A DNA stretch of 64,000 nucleotides from Nonomuraea rubra (GTDB taxonomy: Bacteria; Actinomycetota; Actinomycetes; Streptosporangiales; Streptosporangiaceae): assembly GCF_014207985.1 (NCBI RefSeq), contig NZ_JACHMI010000001.1:975001-1039000 (forward strand). Reading direction: 5' to 3'. Below, piece after piece: positions 53,180-61,790 of this stretch (position 1 is the first letter of the stretch; each line of letters opens with the position of its first letter). Both the position numbers and the translations under genes were made by a program. The notes beneath the pieces were generated by a model. It did not search any database, had not been told where the DNA came from, and saw only the letters and a list, made by a program, of their open reading frames with translations.

Positions 53180-54361
53180 ATGTCTGAGCTTCGTAAAGGT
53201 TCTGAGCTTCGTAAAGGGCAGGTGCGGAACCTGGCTCTGGCCACGGTGGCGTTCGCGGTGACGTTCTGGGCCTGGAACCTCATCGGACCGCTGTCCGGAA
53301 GCTACAGCAGGATGTTGCACCTGTCGCCGACGCAGACCTCGCTGCTGGTGGCCATCCCGGTGCTGGTCGGCTCGCTGGGACGGATCCCGATCGGCATGCT
53401 GGCCGACCGGCTCGGCGGGCGGCGCATGTTCGCGATCATCTGCTTCGTGTCGATCGTGCCCGTGCTGTTCGTGGGCTGGTCCGACTCGTACGGATGGCTG
53501 CTGTTCTGGGGCTTCCTGCTCGGCATCCCCGGCACGTCCTTCGCCATCGGCATCCCCTTCGTGAACGCCTGGTACGAGCCCGAGCGGCGCGGATACGCGA
53601 CCGGCGTGTTCGGGGCGGGCATGGGCGGCACGGCGCTGTCGGCGTTCTTCACCCCGCGCCTGGTCGAGGAGTTCGGCAGGCCCCAGGCGCACCTGCTCAT
53701 GGCGGCGGTGCTGGCGCTGATGGGCATCGTCATGCTGGGCGGCAGCCGCGACTCGCCCCGCTGGTCGCCCGCCACCGGCTCCGCGCTGCCGCGCGTGCGG
53801 GAGGCGCTGAAGATCAGGGCGACCTGGCAGTGCGCGTTCCTGTACGCGGTGGCCTTCGGCGGGTTCGTGGCGTTCTCCACCTACCTGCCGACGTTGCTGC
53901 AGAACGTCTACCACTTCGCGCAGACCGACGCCGGGCTGCGTACCGCCGGGTTCTCGATCGCGGCCGTGCTGTCCAGGCCGCTCGGCGGGACGGCCGCCGA
54001 CCGGATCGGGCCCGTCAAGGTGCTGGCGATCTCGTTCGCCGGGACCGCGCTGATGGCGCTCGTGCTGACGCTGGAACCGCCCGTCGAGGTGCCCGCCGGG
54101 CTGAGCTTCGTGCTCATGGCGTTCTTCCTCGGGCTGGGGACCGGCGGGGTGTTCGCGCTGGTGGCCCAGGTGGTGGAGGCGTCCAGGGTGGGGACCGTCA
54201 CCGGGCTGGTCGGCGCGGCGGGAGGGCTGGGCGGGTACTTCCCGCCGCTGGTCATGGGGGTCGTCTACGCCGCCACCGGCGCGTACACCGTGGGTTACGT
54301 GCTGCTGGCCGTCACGGCGGCGGTGGCGCTGGTGTACACCTTGCGGGCGTTCCGGCGGTGA
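53180..54361 (+). CDS. narK: Nitrate/nitrite transporter
   Basis: 393 residues, twelve helices, MFS fold. NarK signatures include FWAWNLIGPLSG, GIPGTSFAIGIPFVNAWYEP and the nitrate-signature-like GAGMGGTALSAFF, plus GAAGGLGGYFPPL near the end. It imports nitrate, exports nitrite, or both. The start at 53180 lies before a duplicated 15-base unit that gives SELRKGSELRKG; a GTG at 53222 with AAAGGG just upstream is an alternative. It is divergent from narG. Confidence 0.92.
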   Translation: MSELRKGSELRKGQVRNLALATVAFAVTFWAWNLIGPLSGSYSRMLHLSPTQTSLLVAIPVLVGSLGRIPIGMLADRLGGRRMFAIICFVSIVPVLFVGWSDSYGWLLFWGFLLGIPGTSFAIGIPFVNAWYEPERRGYATGVFGAGMGGTALSAFFTPRLVEEFGRPQAHLLMAAVLALMGIVMLGGSRDSPRWSPATGSALPRVREALKIRATWQCAFLYAVAFGGFVAFSTYLPTLLQNVYHFAQTDAGLRTAGFSIAAVLSRPLGGTAADRIGPVKVLAISFAGTALMALVLTLEPPVEVPAGLSFVLMAFFLGLGTGGVFALVAQVVEASRVGTVTGLVGAAGGLGGYFPPLVMGVVYAATGAYTVGYVLLAVTAAVALVYTLRAFRR

Positions 54362-54409
54362 CGAAAATGGTTTGCCGCGTGCGGGGGCGGCTGTCAGGGT
54401 TGTCAGGCT

Positions 54410-56098
54410 ATGCGCTCCCTTCCTGAGGCCGATCCCGGCGTGCCCGACATCCGCAGCCCGCTGCGTTTCCTGTGGTGGAACGCGCGGCGCCAGGCGGTGC
54501 CGTTGCTCGCGGGCATCGGCTACGCCAGCCTGTGGTGGCTGGTGCAGGCGCTCATGCCGGCCGTGCTCGGGAAGGGCATCGAGGCCGTCACCGCGAAGAA
54601 CACCGGCTCGCTGCTGGTGTGGTCGGCGATCCTGCTCGGGCTCGGGCTGCTGCAGGCGTTCACCGGGATCATGCGGCACCGGATGGCCGTCTTCAACTGG
54701 CTGGCCGCCGCGTACCGCACCGTGCAGCTCACCTCCAGGCAGGCCGCCAGACTCGGCGCCACGCTGCCGAAGCGGCTGTCGACCGGCGAGGTCGTCAGCG
54801 TCGGCAACTCCGACATCGCGCACATCGGCAGCTCCATGGACATCCTGCTGCGCGGCGTCGGCTCGATCCTGGCCATCGTCACCGTCACCGTGATCCTCAT
54901 CTCGACCTCGCTGCCGCTCGGGCTGCTCGTGCTCTTCGGCGTGCCCCTCATGGCCGTCGCCGTCGGGCCGCTGCTGCGGCCGCTGCACAGGAGGCAGCAG
55001 GCGCAGCGGGAGCTGTCCGGCGAGCTGTCCACCCGCGCCGCCGACATCGTGGCCGGGCTGCGCGTGCTGCGCGGCATCGGCGGGGAGCAGGTGTTCGCCG
55101 CCCGCTACCGCGCCGAGTCCCAGCGCGTACGGCACGCCGGGGTCCGCGTCGCCGGGGTCGAGTCGGTGCTCGAAGGCGCCCAGGTCGTGCTGCCCGGGCT
55201 GCTCATCGCGATCGTCACCGGCGTCGGCGCCTCCTTCGCCGTCGCCGGCGACATCCCCACCGGCCAGCTCGTCGCCTTCTACCTGTACGCCGTGTTCCTC
55301 ATCGGGCCCATGCGCACGCTCACCGAGGCCGCCGACAAGCTCACCAAGGGGCACGTCGCCGCCGGGCGGGTGATCAGGATCCTGTCCATCGAGCCCGAGG
55401 TCGGCGGGGGCAGCGGCACGAGCGAGGGCGGCGTGCTGCGCGACTCGTACAGCGGTGTAACGCTCCAACCGGGCACGCTCACCGCCGTGGCCGCCGCCGA
55501 TCCCGACGACGCCATCGCCATCGCCGACCGGCTCGGCCGCTACGCCGAGGGCGACGTCACGTTCGGCGCGGTGGAGCTGCGCACGCTGCCGCTGGAGCAG
55601 GTCCGCTCGCGGATCCTGGTCGCCGACAACGGCGCCAGGCTGTTCAACGGCCGGCTCCGCGACGAGCTCGACGTGCGCGGCGCCGCCACCGACGCGCAGA
55701 TCAGCGAGGCCCTCGACGCCGCCTGCGCCACCGACATCGTCGAGGCCCTGCCCGACGGGCTCGACGCGCAGGTCGCCGAGGCCGGGCGCGAGTTCTCCGG
55801 CGGGCAGCAGCAGCGGCTGCGGCTGGCCAGGGCGCTGGTGACCGACCCCGAGGTGCTGATCCTGGTCGAGCCCACCAGCGCCGTGGACGCCCACAGCGAG
55901 GCCCGCATCGCCGAGCGCCTGGCCAAGGCCCGCTCGGGGCGTACCACCCTGATCTGCACCACCAGCCCGCTCGTGCTCGACCGGGCCGAGCACGTGATCT
56001 ACGTCGAGAACGGCCGCGTGCTGGCCGAGGGGACGCACCGCCAGCTCCTGGACGGCTCCCCCGCCTACGCCGCGACTGTGACCCGAGGGGAGGACTGA
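54410..56098 (+). CDS. ABC exporter half-transporter with degenerate ATPase site
   Basis: 562 residues: six-helix exporter domain (about 20-315), then a nucleotide-binding domain. At the Walker A position (about 361-369) the sequence reads AAADPDDAI, with no Gly-rich loop or Lys. The Walker B is LILVEPTS (Asp to Val, Glu487 kept), the Q-loop Gln is missing, and the switch His is replaced in CTTSPL. The signature EFSGGQQQRL is intact at 462-470. It cannot bind ATP normally by its own Walker motifs but can supply a signature to a partner. The partner gene follows, overlapping by one base. Confidence 0.88.
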   Translation: MRSLPEADPGVPDIRSPLRFLWWNARRQAVPLLAGIGYASLWWLVQALMPAVLGKGIEAVTAKNTGSLLVWSAILLGLGLLQAFTGIMRHRMAVFNWLAAAYRTVQLTSRQAARLGATLPKRLSTGEVVSVGNSDIAHIGSSMDILLRGVGSILAIVTVTVILISTSLPLGLLVLFGVPLMAVAVGPLLRPLHRRQQAQRELSGELSTRAADIVAGLRVLRGIGGEQVFAARYRAESQRVRHAGVRVAGVESVLEGAQVVLPGLLIAIVTGVGASFAVAGDIPTGQLVAFYLYAVFLIGPMRTLTEAADKLTKGHVAAGRVIRILSIEPEVGGGSGTSEGGVLRDSYSGVTLQPGTLTAVAAADPDDAIAIADRLGRYAEGDVTFGAVELRTLPLEQVRSRILVADNGARLFNGRLRDELDVRGAATDAQISEALDAACATDIVEALPDGLDAQVAEAGREFSGGQQQRLRLARALVTDPEVLILVEPTSAVDAHSEARIAERLAKARSGRTTLICTTSPLVLDRAEHVIYVENGRVLAEGTHRQLLDGSPAYAATVTRGED

Positions 56099-57870
56099 TG
56101 GCCAGGGAGATCCTGCCGGTCGCCGACCGCAAGCAGGTGCGCGCCTACGCCAGGCGGCTGACGCTGAAGTACCCGCGCCGGCTCGCGCTGGCCCTCGTCC
56201 TGCACGGCCTGGCCGCCGTCGCCGGGCTGGTCGTCCCGTGGCAGCTCGGCGACCTGGTGGAGCGGATCCAGCAGGGCGCCGAGGTCGACGTCGCCGTCGT
56301 GGCCGCCGCCATCGGCGCCTTCCTGCTGCTGCAGGGCCTCCTCGTCCGGTACGCGGTGCTGGCCTCCGCCAGGCTCGGCGAGAAGGTGCTGGCCGAGCTG
56401 CGCGAGGAGTTCGTGGACCGGGTGCTCGCCCTGCCGCTGTCCACCGTCGAGCGGGCCGGCTCCGGCGACCTCATCACCCGCACCTCGCGCGACGTGGACG
56501 CGCTGTCGCGCACCGTGCGGCACGCCGTGCCCGAGACGCTGATCGCGATGGTCACGTTCGTGATCACCGTCGGCGCGCTGATGCTGGTCGGGCCGCTGCT
56601 CATGCTGCCGATGCTGGCCGCCGGGCCGGTGTTGTGGATCGCCACCCGGTGGTACCTGCGCCGCGCCCGCGACGGCTACCTGCGCGAGAACGCCGCCTAC
56701 GCCGACGTCACCGAGGGGCTGGCCGAGACCGTCGAGGGCGCCAGGGCCGTGGAGGCGCTGGGCCTGCGCGAGCGGCGGCGGGCGCGTACCGACGGCGACA
56801 TCGCCCGCTCGTACGCGGCCGAACGGTACACGCTGGGCCTGCGCACCACCTGGTACCCCGCCGTCGAGCTGGGCTACGTCATCCCCGTGGTCGGCGCGCT
56901 GCTGGTCGGCGGCCTGTTCTACATCGAAGACTGGGTGACGGTGAAGCAGGTCGTCGCGGCCATCCTGTACGCGCAGCAGCTCGTCGACCCGCTCGACCGG
57001 TTCCTGATGTGGGTGGACGAGCTGCAGGTGGGCGCGGCGTCGATGGCGCGGCTGCTGGGGGTGGCCAACGTCTCCGACGACCGGGCACCCGCCGCGGCGC
57101 GGCCCTCCGGGGAGCTGCTGGAGGCGTCCGGGGTCCGGTACGCGTACCGGGAGGGACGCGACGTGCTGCACGACGTGTCGCTCACCGTCCAGCCCGGCGA
57201 GCGGCTGGCCATGGTGGGGCCGTCCGGGGCCGGGAAGTCCACCCTGGGGCGGCTGCTGGCCGGCATCCACGGCCCCCGCACGGGGTCCGTCACCGTGGGC
57301 GGCGTGCCGCTGGTGGACCTGCCGCTGGACGAGCTGCGCGGGCACGTCGCGCTCGTTACCCAGGAGCACCACGTGTTCAAGGGCACGCTGCGCGACAACC
57401 TGCTCATCGCCCGCCCCGACGCCGCCGACGACGCCGTGCTCAAGGCCCTGGAGGCGGTGGACGCGCTCGACTGGGTGCGGGGGCTACCGTCCGGGCTCGA
57501 CACCGAGGTGGGGTCGGGCGGGTTCGCGGTGCCGCCGGCGCAGGCGCAGCAGCTCGCCCTCGCCCGGCTGGTCCTCGCCGACCCGCACACGCTGGTGCTC
57601 GACGAGGCCACGTCCCTGATCGACCCGCGTGCGGCCAGGCATCTGGAACGGTCGCTGGCCGCCGTGCTGGAAGGGCGGACCGTGATCGCCATCGCGCACC
57701 GGCTCTACACGGCGCACGACGCCGACCGGGTGGCCGTGGTGGAGGACGGGCGGATCAGCGAGCTGGGGTCGCACGAGGAGCTGGTGGCCGAGGGTGGCTC
57801 GTACGCGGCGCTCTGGAGCAGCTGGCACGGCGGCCCGGCCCCGCGTCCCGCACCTTCACTCGACGACTAG
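56098..57870 (+). CDS. ABC exporter half-transporter with intact Walker motifs but lost signature
   Basis: 590 residues: exporter domain (about 25-310) and ATPase domain. Walker A is GPSGAGKST (Lys380), Q-loop Gln422 is in LVTQEHHVF, Walker B LVLDEATS has Glu503, and His534 is in AIAHRL. The expected LSGGQ reads VPPAQAQ (about 478-484), so the signature is lost. With the upstream subunit this gives one complete ATP site in the heterodimer and one dead site. The ATG shares a base with the previous stop. The gene end overlaps the convergent MocR gene by 15 bases. Confidence 0.88.
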   Translation: MAREILPVADRKQVRAYARRLTLKYPRRLALALVLHGLAAVAGLVVPWQLGDLVERIQQGAEVDVAVVAAAIGAFLLLQGLLVRYAVLASARLGEKVLAELREEFVDRVLALPLSTVERAGSGDLITRTSRDVDALSRTVRHAVPETLIAMVTFVITVGALMLVGPLLMLPMLAAGPVLWIATRWYLRRARDGYLRENAAYADVTEGLAETVEGARAVEALGLRERRRARTDGDIARSYAAERYTLGLRTTWYPAVELGYVIPVVGALLVGGLFYIEDWVTVKQVVAAILYAQQLVDPLDRFLMWVDELQVGAASMARLLGVANVSDDRAPAAARPSGELLEASGVRYAYREGRDVLHDVSLTVQPGERLAMVGPSGAGKSTLGRLLAGIHGPRTGSVTVGGVPLVDLPLDELRGHVALVTQEHHVFKGTLRDNLLIARPDAADDAVLKALEAVDALDWVRGLPSGLDTEVGSGGFAVPPAQAQQLALARLVLADPHTLVLDEATSLIDPRAARHLERSLAAVLEGRTVIAIAHRLYTAHDADRVAVVEDGRISELGSHEELVAEGGSYAALWSSWHGGPAPRPAPSLDD

Positions 57871-59199
57871 ATCGTCCGGTGCTGATCGGGCGAGGCCGGC
57901 TAGGACGGTCAGAGCCCGGGACAGGGTGTCAGGGGTGGGGGAGGCCAGGCCGAGGCGGACGGCGTTCGGAGCGCTGTTGGGGCTGACGGCGAAGGCGGCG
58001 GCGGGGGTGACCGCGATGCCGTACCGGGCGGCGGTCGCCACGAACGTGTCGGCCCGCCACGGCGGCGGCAGCTCCCACCAGCAGTAGTAGGAGCGCGGGT
58101 CGCCGCGGACGGCGAAACCGGCGAGGCATCGGGCGGCGATCTCCTGGCGCATGGCCGCGTCCCGCTGCTTGGCGCGGGCCACCGACCGCGCGGTGTCGTC
58201 CGTCAGCCAGCGGGTGGCCGCCTCCAGCGCGAACCGCATCGGCGTCCACCCGCCCGAGCGCAGCGCCGTCGCCACGCGCGGCACGGCGGAGCCGGGCACG
58301 ACGGCGAACCCCAGCGACAGGCCCGGCGCGAGCCGCTTGGACAGGCTGTCCACGAGGATCGTGCGCTCCGGCGCGAACGCGGCCAGGGGCGGCAGGTCGT
58401 CGCGGAGGAACGACCAGATGGAGTCCTCGATCGCGGGCACGTCCAGGCGGTCGAGCACGCCCGCGAGCTCGGCCCTGCGCTCCGCGGGCATGCTGATCGA
58501 CAGCGGGTTGTGCAACGTCGGTTGCACGTAGATCGCCTTGAGCGGGGCCCTGCGCGAGGCGGCCTCGACCGCCGCGGGATCCAGCCCCGCCTCGTCCACC
58601 CGCAGCGGGACGAGCGTGACCCCGACCCGCGCCGCGAGCCCCTTGAGCACCGGGTAGGTGAGCTCCTCCACCCCGAGTCGCGCGCCGGCGGGGACCAGCG
58701 CGGCGATGGCCGCCGCGATCACCTGGCGGCCGTTGCCCGCGAACAGCAGCCGCTCCTCGTCCGGGCGCCACTCCCCGCGCGCCAGCAGGTCGGCGACCAC
58801 GCGCCGGGCCGGCGGGGTGCCCGCCGCGCCGACCGGCCGCATGGACGCCTCCAGCACGTCGGCACGCAGCAACGGGCCGATGCCGTCGGCGAGCAGCCTG
58901 GACTGCTCGGGAACGACGGGGTAGTTGAGCTCCAGGTCGACCCTGCTGCCGGTGGGCTCGACCAGCGCCGGCCCCGGCTGCGGCACGGCGGCCCTGACGA
59001 ACGTGCCCCGGCCGACCTCCCCTACGGTCAGCCCGCGACCGGCCAGCTCCCGGTAGACGCGGGCGGCGGTGGAATCGGCGATGCCGTGGCGCCGCGCGAA
59101 GACCCGCTGCGGGGGCAGCCGGTCACCCGGGCGCAGCCGCCCCGCCGCGATGTCCGCGGCGACGGAGTCCGCGATGCGCCGGTAGTCCTCCATGCTCAC
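57856..59199 (-). CDS. MocR-type regulator (GntR HTH fused to aminotransferase fold)
   Basis: 447 residues. The N-terminal GntR-like wHTH (about 1-70) has IADSVAADIAAGRLRPGDRL and DSTAARVYRELAGRGL; the aminotransferase-like domain (about 85-440) keeps the PLP Lys in DSLSKRLAPGLSLGF and YVQPTLHNPL. MocR proteins use PLP-bound amines or amino acids as effectors. No ribosome site is seen; GATAAT five bases upstream of the GTG at 59199 suggests a leaderless transcript. It is divergent from a LysE-family exporter, and direct repeats lie between. Confidence 0.9.
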   Translation of the reverse strand: MSMEDYRRIADSVAADIAAGRLRPGDRLPPQRVFARRHGIADSTAARVYRELAGRGLTVGEVGRGTFVRAAVPQPGPALVEPTGSRVDLELNYPVVPEQSRLLADGIGPLLRADVLEASMRPVGAAGTPPARRVVADLLARGEWRPDEERLLFAGNGRQVIAAAIAALVPAGARLGVEELTYPVLKGLAARVGVTLVPLRVDEAGLDPAAVEAASRRAPLKAIYVQPTLHNPLSISMPAERRAELAGVLDRLDVPAIEDSIWSFLRDDLPPLAAFAPERTILVDSLSKRLAPGLSLGFAVVPGSAVPRVATALRSGGWTPMRFALEAATRWLTDDTARSVARAKQRDAAMRQEIAARCLAGFAVRGDPRSYYCWWELPPPWRADTFVATAARYGIAVTPAAAFAVSPNSAPNAVRLGLASPTPDTLSRALTVLAGLARSAPDDLVVE

Positions 59200-59213
59200 G
59201 GAGGATTATCGTA

Positions 59214-59248
59214 ATTGATCCGAGTGCAATCGTAGGTATTGTACCGAG
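59214..59248. promoter_or_regulatory. MocR operator candidate (direct repeats)
   Basis: ATTGATCCGAG (59214-59224) and ATTGTACCGAG (59238-59248) match at 9 of 11 positions with a 24-bp period. MocR regulators commonly bind direct repeats in such divergent promoters. Confidence 0.5.
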
Positions 59249-59274
59249 ATTGTGTCGTCGATAGCTTCGCTGTC

Positions 59275-59898
59275 ATGGTCGAACAGAGTGCGGTGATCGG
59301 CGTGGTGCTCGTGGCGCTCGGCATGGTGCTGTCGCCGGGGCCGAACATGATGTACCTCGTCTCCCGCAGCACCAGCCAGGGCCGGCGAGCCGGGATCATC
59401 TCCCTGGCCGGGGTGGCGGCGGGCTTCCTCGTCTACCTGGTGGCAGCGAACCTCGGGCTGGCCGTGGTGTTCTCCGCCTTTCCCGGGCTGCTGACCGTGA
59501 TCCGGGTCGCGGGGGCGATGTACCTGCTGTGGCTGGCCTGGAAGACGCTCAAGCCCGGCGGGGTGTCGGTCTTCGCGGCGCGGGAGGTGCCGCCCGACTC
59601 CCCGCGCAGGCTCTTCCTCATGGGGCTGATGACGAACCTGCTCAACCCGAAGATCGCCCTTCTGTACGTGTCCGTCATCCCGCAGTTCATCGACCTGGAG
59701 CGGGGGGATGTGCTGCTGCAGGGGATCGTTCTGGGTTGCGTGCAGGTGGCGGTCGCTCTCCTGGTCAACCTCTCGATCGTGGTCGCGGCGGGCGGTATCG
59801 CGGGGTTTCTGGCGGCACGGCCCTCTTGGTTGCGGCTGCAACGGCTCACCATGGGCTCCCTCCTCGCCGCCCTGGCCATCGGCCTCGCCTTCTCCTGA
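59275..59898 (+). CDS. LysE/RhtB-family amino-acid exporter
   Basis: 207 residues with about five to six helices. Family motifs are VLSPGPNMMYLVSRS near the N-terminus and GLMTNLLNPKIALLYVSVIP in the middle. Members export lysine, threonine, homoserine or similar compounds. The ATG at 59275 is used. Divergent pairing with MocR suggests induction by the amino acid exported. The exact substrate is unknown. Confidence 0.9.
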   Translation: MVEQSAVIGVVLVALGMVLSPGPNMMYLVSRSTSQGRRAGIISLAGVAAGFLVYLVAANLGLAVVFSAFPGLLTVIRVAGAMYLLWLAWKTLKPGGVSVFAAREVPPDSPRRLFLMGLMTNLLNPKIALLYVSVIPQFIDLERGDVLLQGIVLGCVQVAVALLVNLSIVVAAGGIAGFLAARPSWLRLQRLTMGSLLAALAIGLAFS

Positions 59899-59920
59899 CC
59901 CGGCCGGCCCGTGCGGTGGG

Positions 59921-60018
59921 GTGCCGATCGCGGAGGTAGCCGAGATCGGCGAGGCCGTTGGCTCATGCCGCCAGGCGCCGATCGCGGAAGCGGCCGGAGA
60001 TCGGTGAGGCCGTTGGCC
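59921..60018. repeat. Imperfect tandem repeat with hairpins between convergent genes
   Basis: Two copies of about 43 bases (59921-59963 and 59975-60018, period 54) share GCCGATCGCGGA and GAGGCCGTTGGC. Each can form a GCCGATC/GATCGG-type hairpin. The unit sits between the lysE stop and the stop of the MBL gene and may act as a double terminator. Confidence 0.55.
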
Positions 60019-60065
60019 GTGCGGCGGCGTCGTCGACGCGGCCGGGGATCGCCGGGGCAGTGGTC

Positions 60066-60944
60066 TCACACCACGGGCCGCCAGTCCGGGCCGTCGGCGG
60101 TGTCGTGGACGCGGCCGAAGACGACGTCGGCGAAGTGCCCGCCGAAACCGATCGTGCCGGGCCTCTGCAGTTCCTTGACCAGCCGGCGCCGGTGCACGGT
60201 CGACTCCACGGAGTCCACATCCACGCCGGCAGACCATTCCGGATGGCGAATCTGCACCGCGGAGTGCAGCGCATCCCCGAAGACGATCAGGCGCTGACCG
60301 CCGGACGAGATCGTGTAGCTGACATGCCCCACCGTGTGCCCCGGCGTGAACATGGCCCGCACCCCAGGAAAGACCTCCTCGCCGTCGGCGACGGTACGCG
60401 CCTGCGGCTCCATCGTGGCGAGCATCTCCCCGGTGATGTCGTTGACCGCACTCAGGTGCCGCTGCGTCCACTCCGGCTCGCCGAACAGGTACGCGGCGCG
60501 CCCGAAGGCCGGCCGGTCACTGCCGGGGGCGAGGTGGTGGGCCCAGCCCAGGTGGTCGGGGTGGAGGTGGGTGAACGCCACGGCTTCGATGTCCTCCGGC
60601 GTACGACCCAGCTCGGCGAGATTGCCGAGCAGGTCGCCCCCGCGCAGGGCGCCGATCCTCTCGTTGCCGGGGTCGTCGGGCATGGACACCGGGCCCACAC
60701 CGGCGTCGATCATCAGGGCCCGCTCGCCGTACTCGATGAGCAGCCCGCCGATCGTGGCCACCAGGTTCCCGTCGTCGTCGAGGTAGGCGGCGTTGTCCTG
60801 CCAGTCCTGCTCCGTCGCGGCGGGGAGCCAGCCGTACGGCTTGAGTGCCACCACTCCGTCGGGCACGTAGCTGATCTTGAGGTCGCCGAGCTGGAGCGAA
60901 CGGATGAGGGACGTACGGCGCAAGCGCTCTTCAAAGGTGCTCAT
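60066..60944 (-). CDS. MBL-fold metallohydrolase
   Basis: 292 residues. Zinc-binding motif THLHPDHLGW (HxHxDH), the second His in TPGHTVGHVS, the Asp in IVFGDALH and the last His in IGFGGHFADV are all present, so a two-metal site is likely. It resembles quorum-quenching lactonases and related hydrolases, but the exact substrate cannot be given. The ATG at 60944 faces the MarR gene across 67 bases. A MarR regulator with a divergent hydrolase suggests inducible detoxification. Confidence 0.88.
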   Translation of the reverse strand: MSTFEERLRRTSLIRSLQLGDLKISYVPDGVVALKPYGWLPAATEQDWQDNAAYLDDDGNLVATIGGLLIEYGERALMIDAGVGPVSMPDDPGNERIGALRGGDLLGNLAELGRTPEDIEAVAFTHLHPDHLGWAHHLAPGSDRPAFGRAAYLFGEPEWTQRHLSAVNDITGEMLATMEPQARTVADGEEVFPGVRAMFTPGHTVGHVSYTISSGGQRLIVFGDALHSAVQIRHPEWSAGVDVDSVESTVHRRRLVKELQRPGTIGFGGHFADVVFGRVHDTADGPDWRPVV

Positions 60945-60998
60945 GGGGCAGAAACTTACAACTAGAACTATTCAAGCTGCAAATGTCATGACTTGGGG

Positions 60999-61011
60999 TA
61001 TTGTTCACGGC
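60999..61011 (+). promoter_or_regulatory. Leaderless -10 box of the MarR gene
   Basis: TATTGT (60999-61004) lies exactly seven bases before the ATG at 61012, and no ribosome site precedes that ATG. CTGCAA 16 bases upstream could be the -35. The repeated AACTA units at 60960-60970 may be operator half-sites. Confidence 0.45.
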
Positions 61012-61542
61012 ATGACGTCGCTCGATGGCCCGTTCGCCACAACCGAACAGGAGCTCGCCGACGCCGCCAGTGCCACCGACGCCGCCAGTGCCACCGACGC
61101 TGGCAGTGCCGCCGACGCTCGAAGTGCGGCTGCCGAAGCGCAAGCTCTCGCCGAACGGAACCTCTGCGGGCTCGTCAGCGCGCTGTCCCGGCAGATCGAG
61201 CAGCACGTGCGGGAGCGGGCGGTCACCCTCAACCTGACCGCCCCGCAGGCGACCGCGCTACGCGAGCTCAGCGCCCCGCTCACCATGCGGGACCTGGCCG
61301 ACCGGATGGGCTGCGAGCCGTCGAACGCCACGTTCGTCATCGACCGGCTGGAGGAGCAAGGGCTCGTCGAGCGACGCCCCCACCCGAGCGACCGCCGCGC
61401 CAAGCAACTCGTCCTGACCTCCGAGGGGAGCGCCTTGCGGGAGCGACTGCTGGAGATCCTCACGGAGGGCTCGCCCATGGCGGGATTCTCCCCGCAGGAG
61501 CAGACCCTCCTCCAGGATCTCCTCCAGAGGGCCCTCCACTGA
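61012..61542 (+). CDS. MarR-family regulator with Ala/Ser/Asp repeat at the N-terminus
   Basis: 176 residues. The winged HTH (about 80-140) includes LTAPQATALREL, MRDLADRMGCEPSNATFVI and LVERRPHPSDRRAKQLVLT. The first 45 residues are unusual: a tandem of about 15-base units coding ATDAASATDAGSAADA, giving a flexible acidic arm. Cys in RMGCEPS and RNLCGLV could sense oxidants. It is divergent from the MBL gene and probably controls it. Confidence 0.85.
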   Translation: MTSLDGPFATTEQELADAASATDAASATDAGSAADARSAAAEAQALAERNLCGLVSALSRQIEQHVRERAVTLNLTAPQATALRELSAPLTMRDLADRMGCEPSNATFVIDRLEEQGLVERRPHPSDRRAKQLVLTSEGSALRERLLEILTEGSPMAGFSPQEQTLLQDLLQRALH

Positions 61543-61552
61543 ACGAGCGCCC

Positions 61553-61790
61553 CCGTACCTCTGGGGGCTGCGGCCGCATCTGGTGTGCACGCCGGCCGGG
61601 CAGCCGGCGCTGTTCGCACTGAGCGGTGCCAAGGCCGATGAGCGCCAGGTCCTGCCTGGCATGCTGCAGGCCCTGGCCGCCCGGCCGGGTCACACGATCA
61701 ATCGCCGATCGGCAGTACTACCGCCGCCTCTTCGAAGCCGGGCTCGCCGAGCGTGAGCTGCACCAAGCGCTCCCTGGCCGCATACGACCA
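61553..61790 (+). pseudogene. IS982-like transposase remnant
   Basis: The first frame (61553 to about 61697) reads YLWGLRPHLVCTPAGQPALF and ALSGAKADERQVLPG, the middle of IS982-type DDE transposases. The frame then shifts, and IADRQYYRRLFEAGLAERE continues the same domain. Both termini and the terminal inverted repeats are missing. It is a dead fragment. From here to 61999 nothing else is recognised. Confidence 0.6.
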
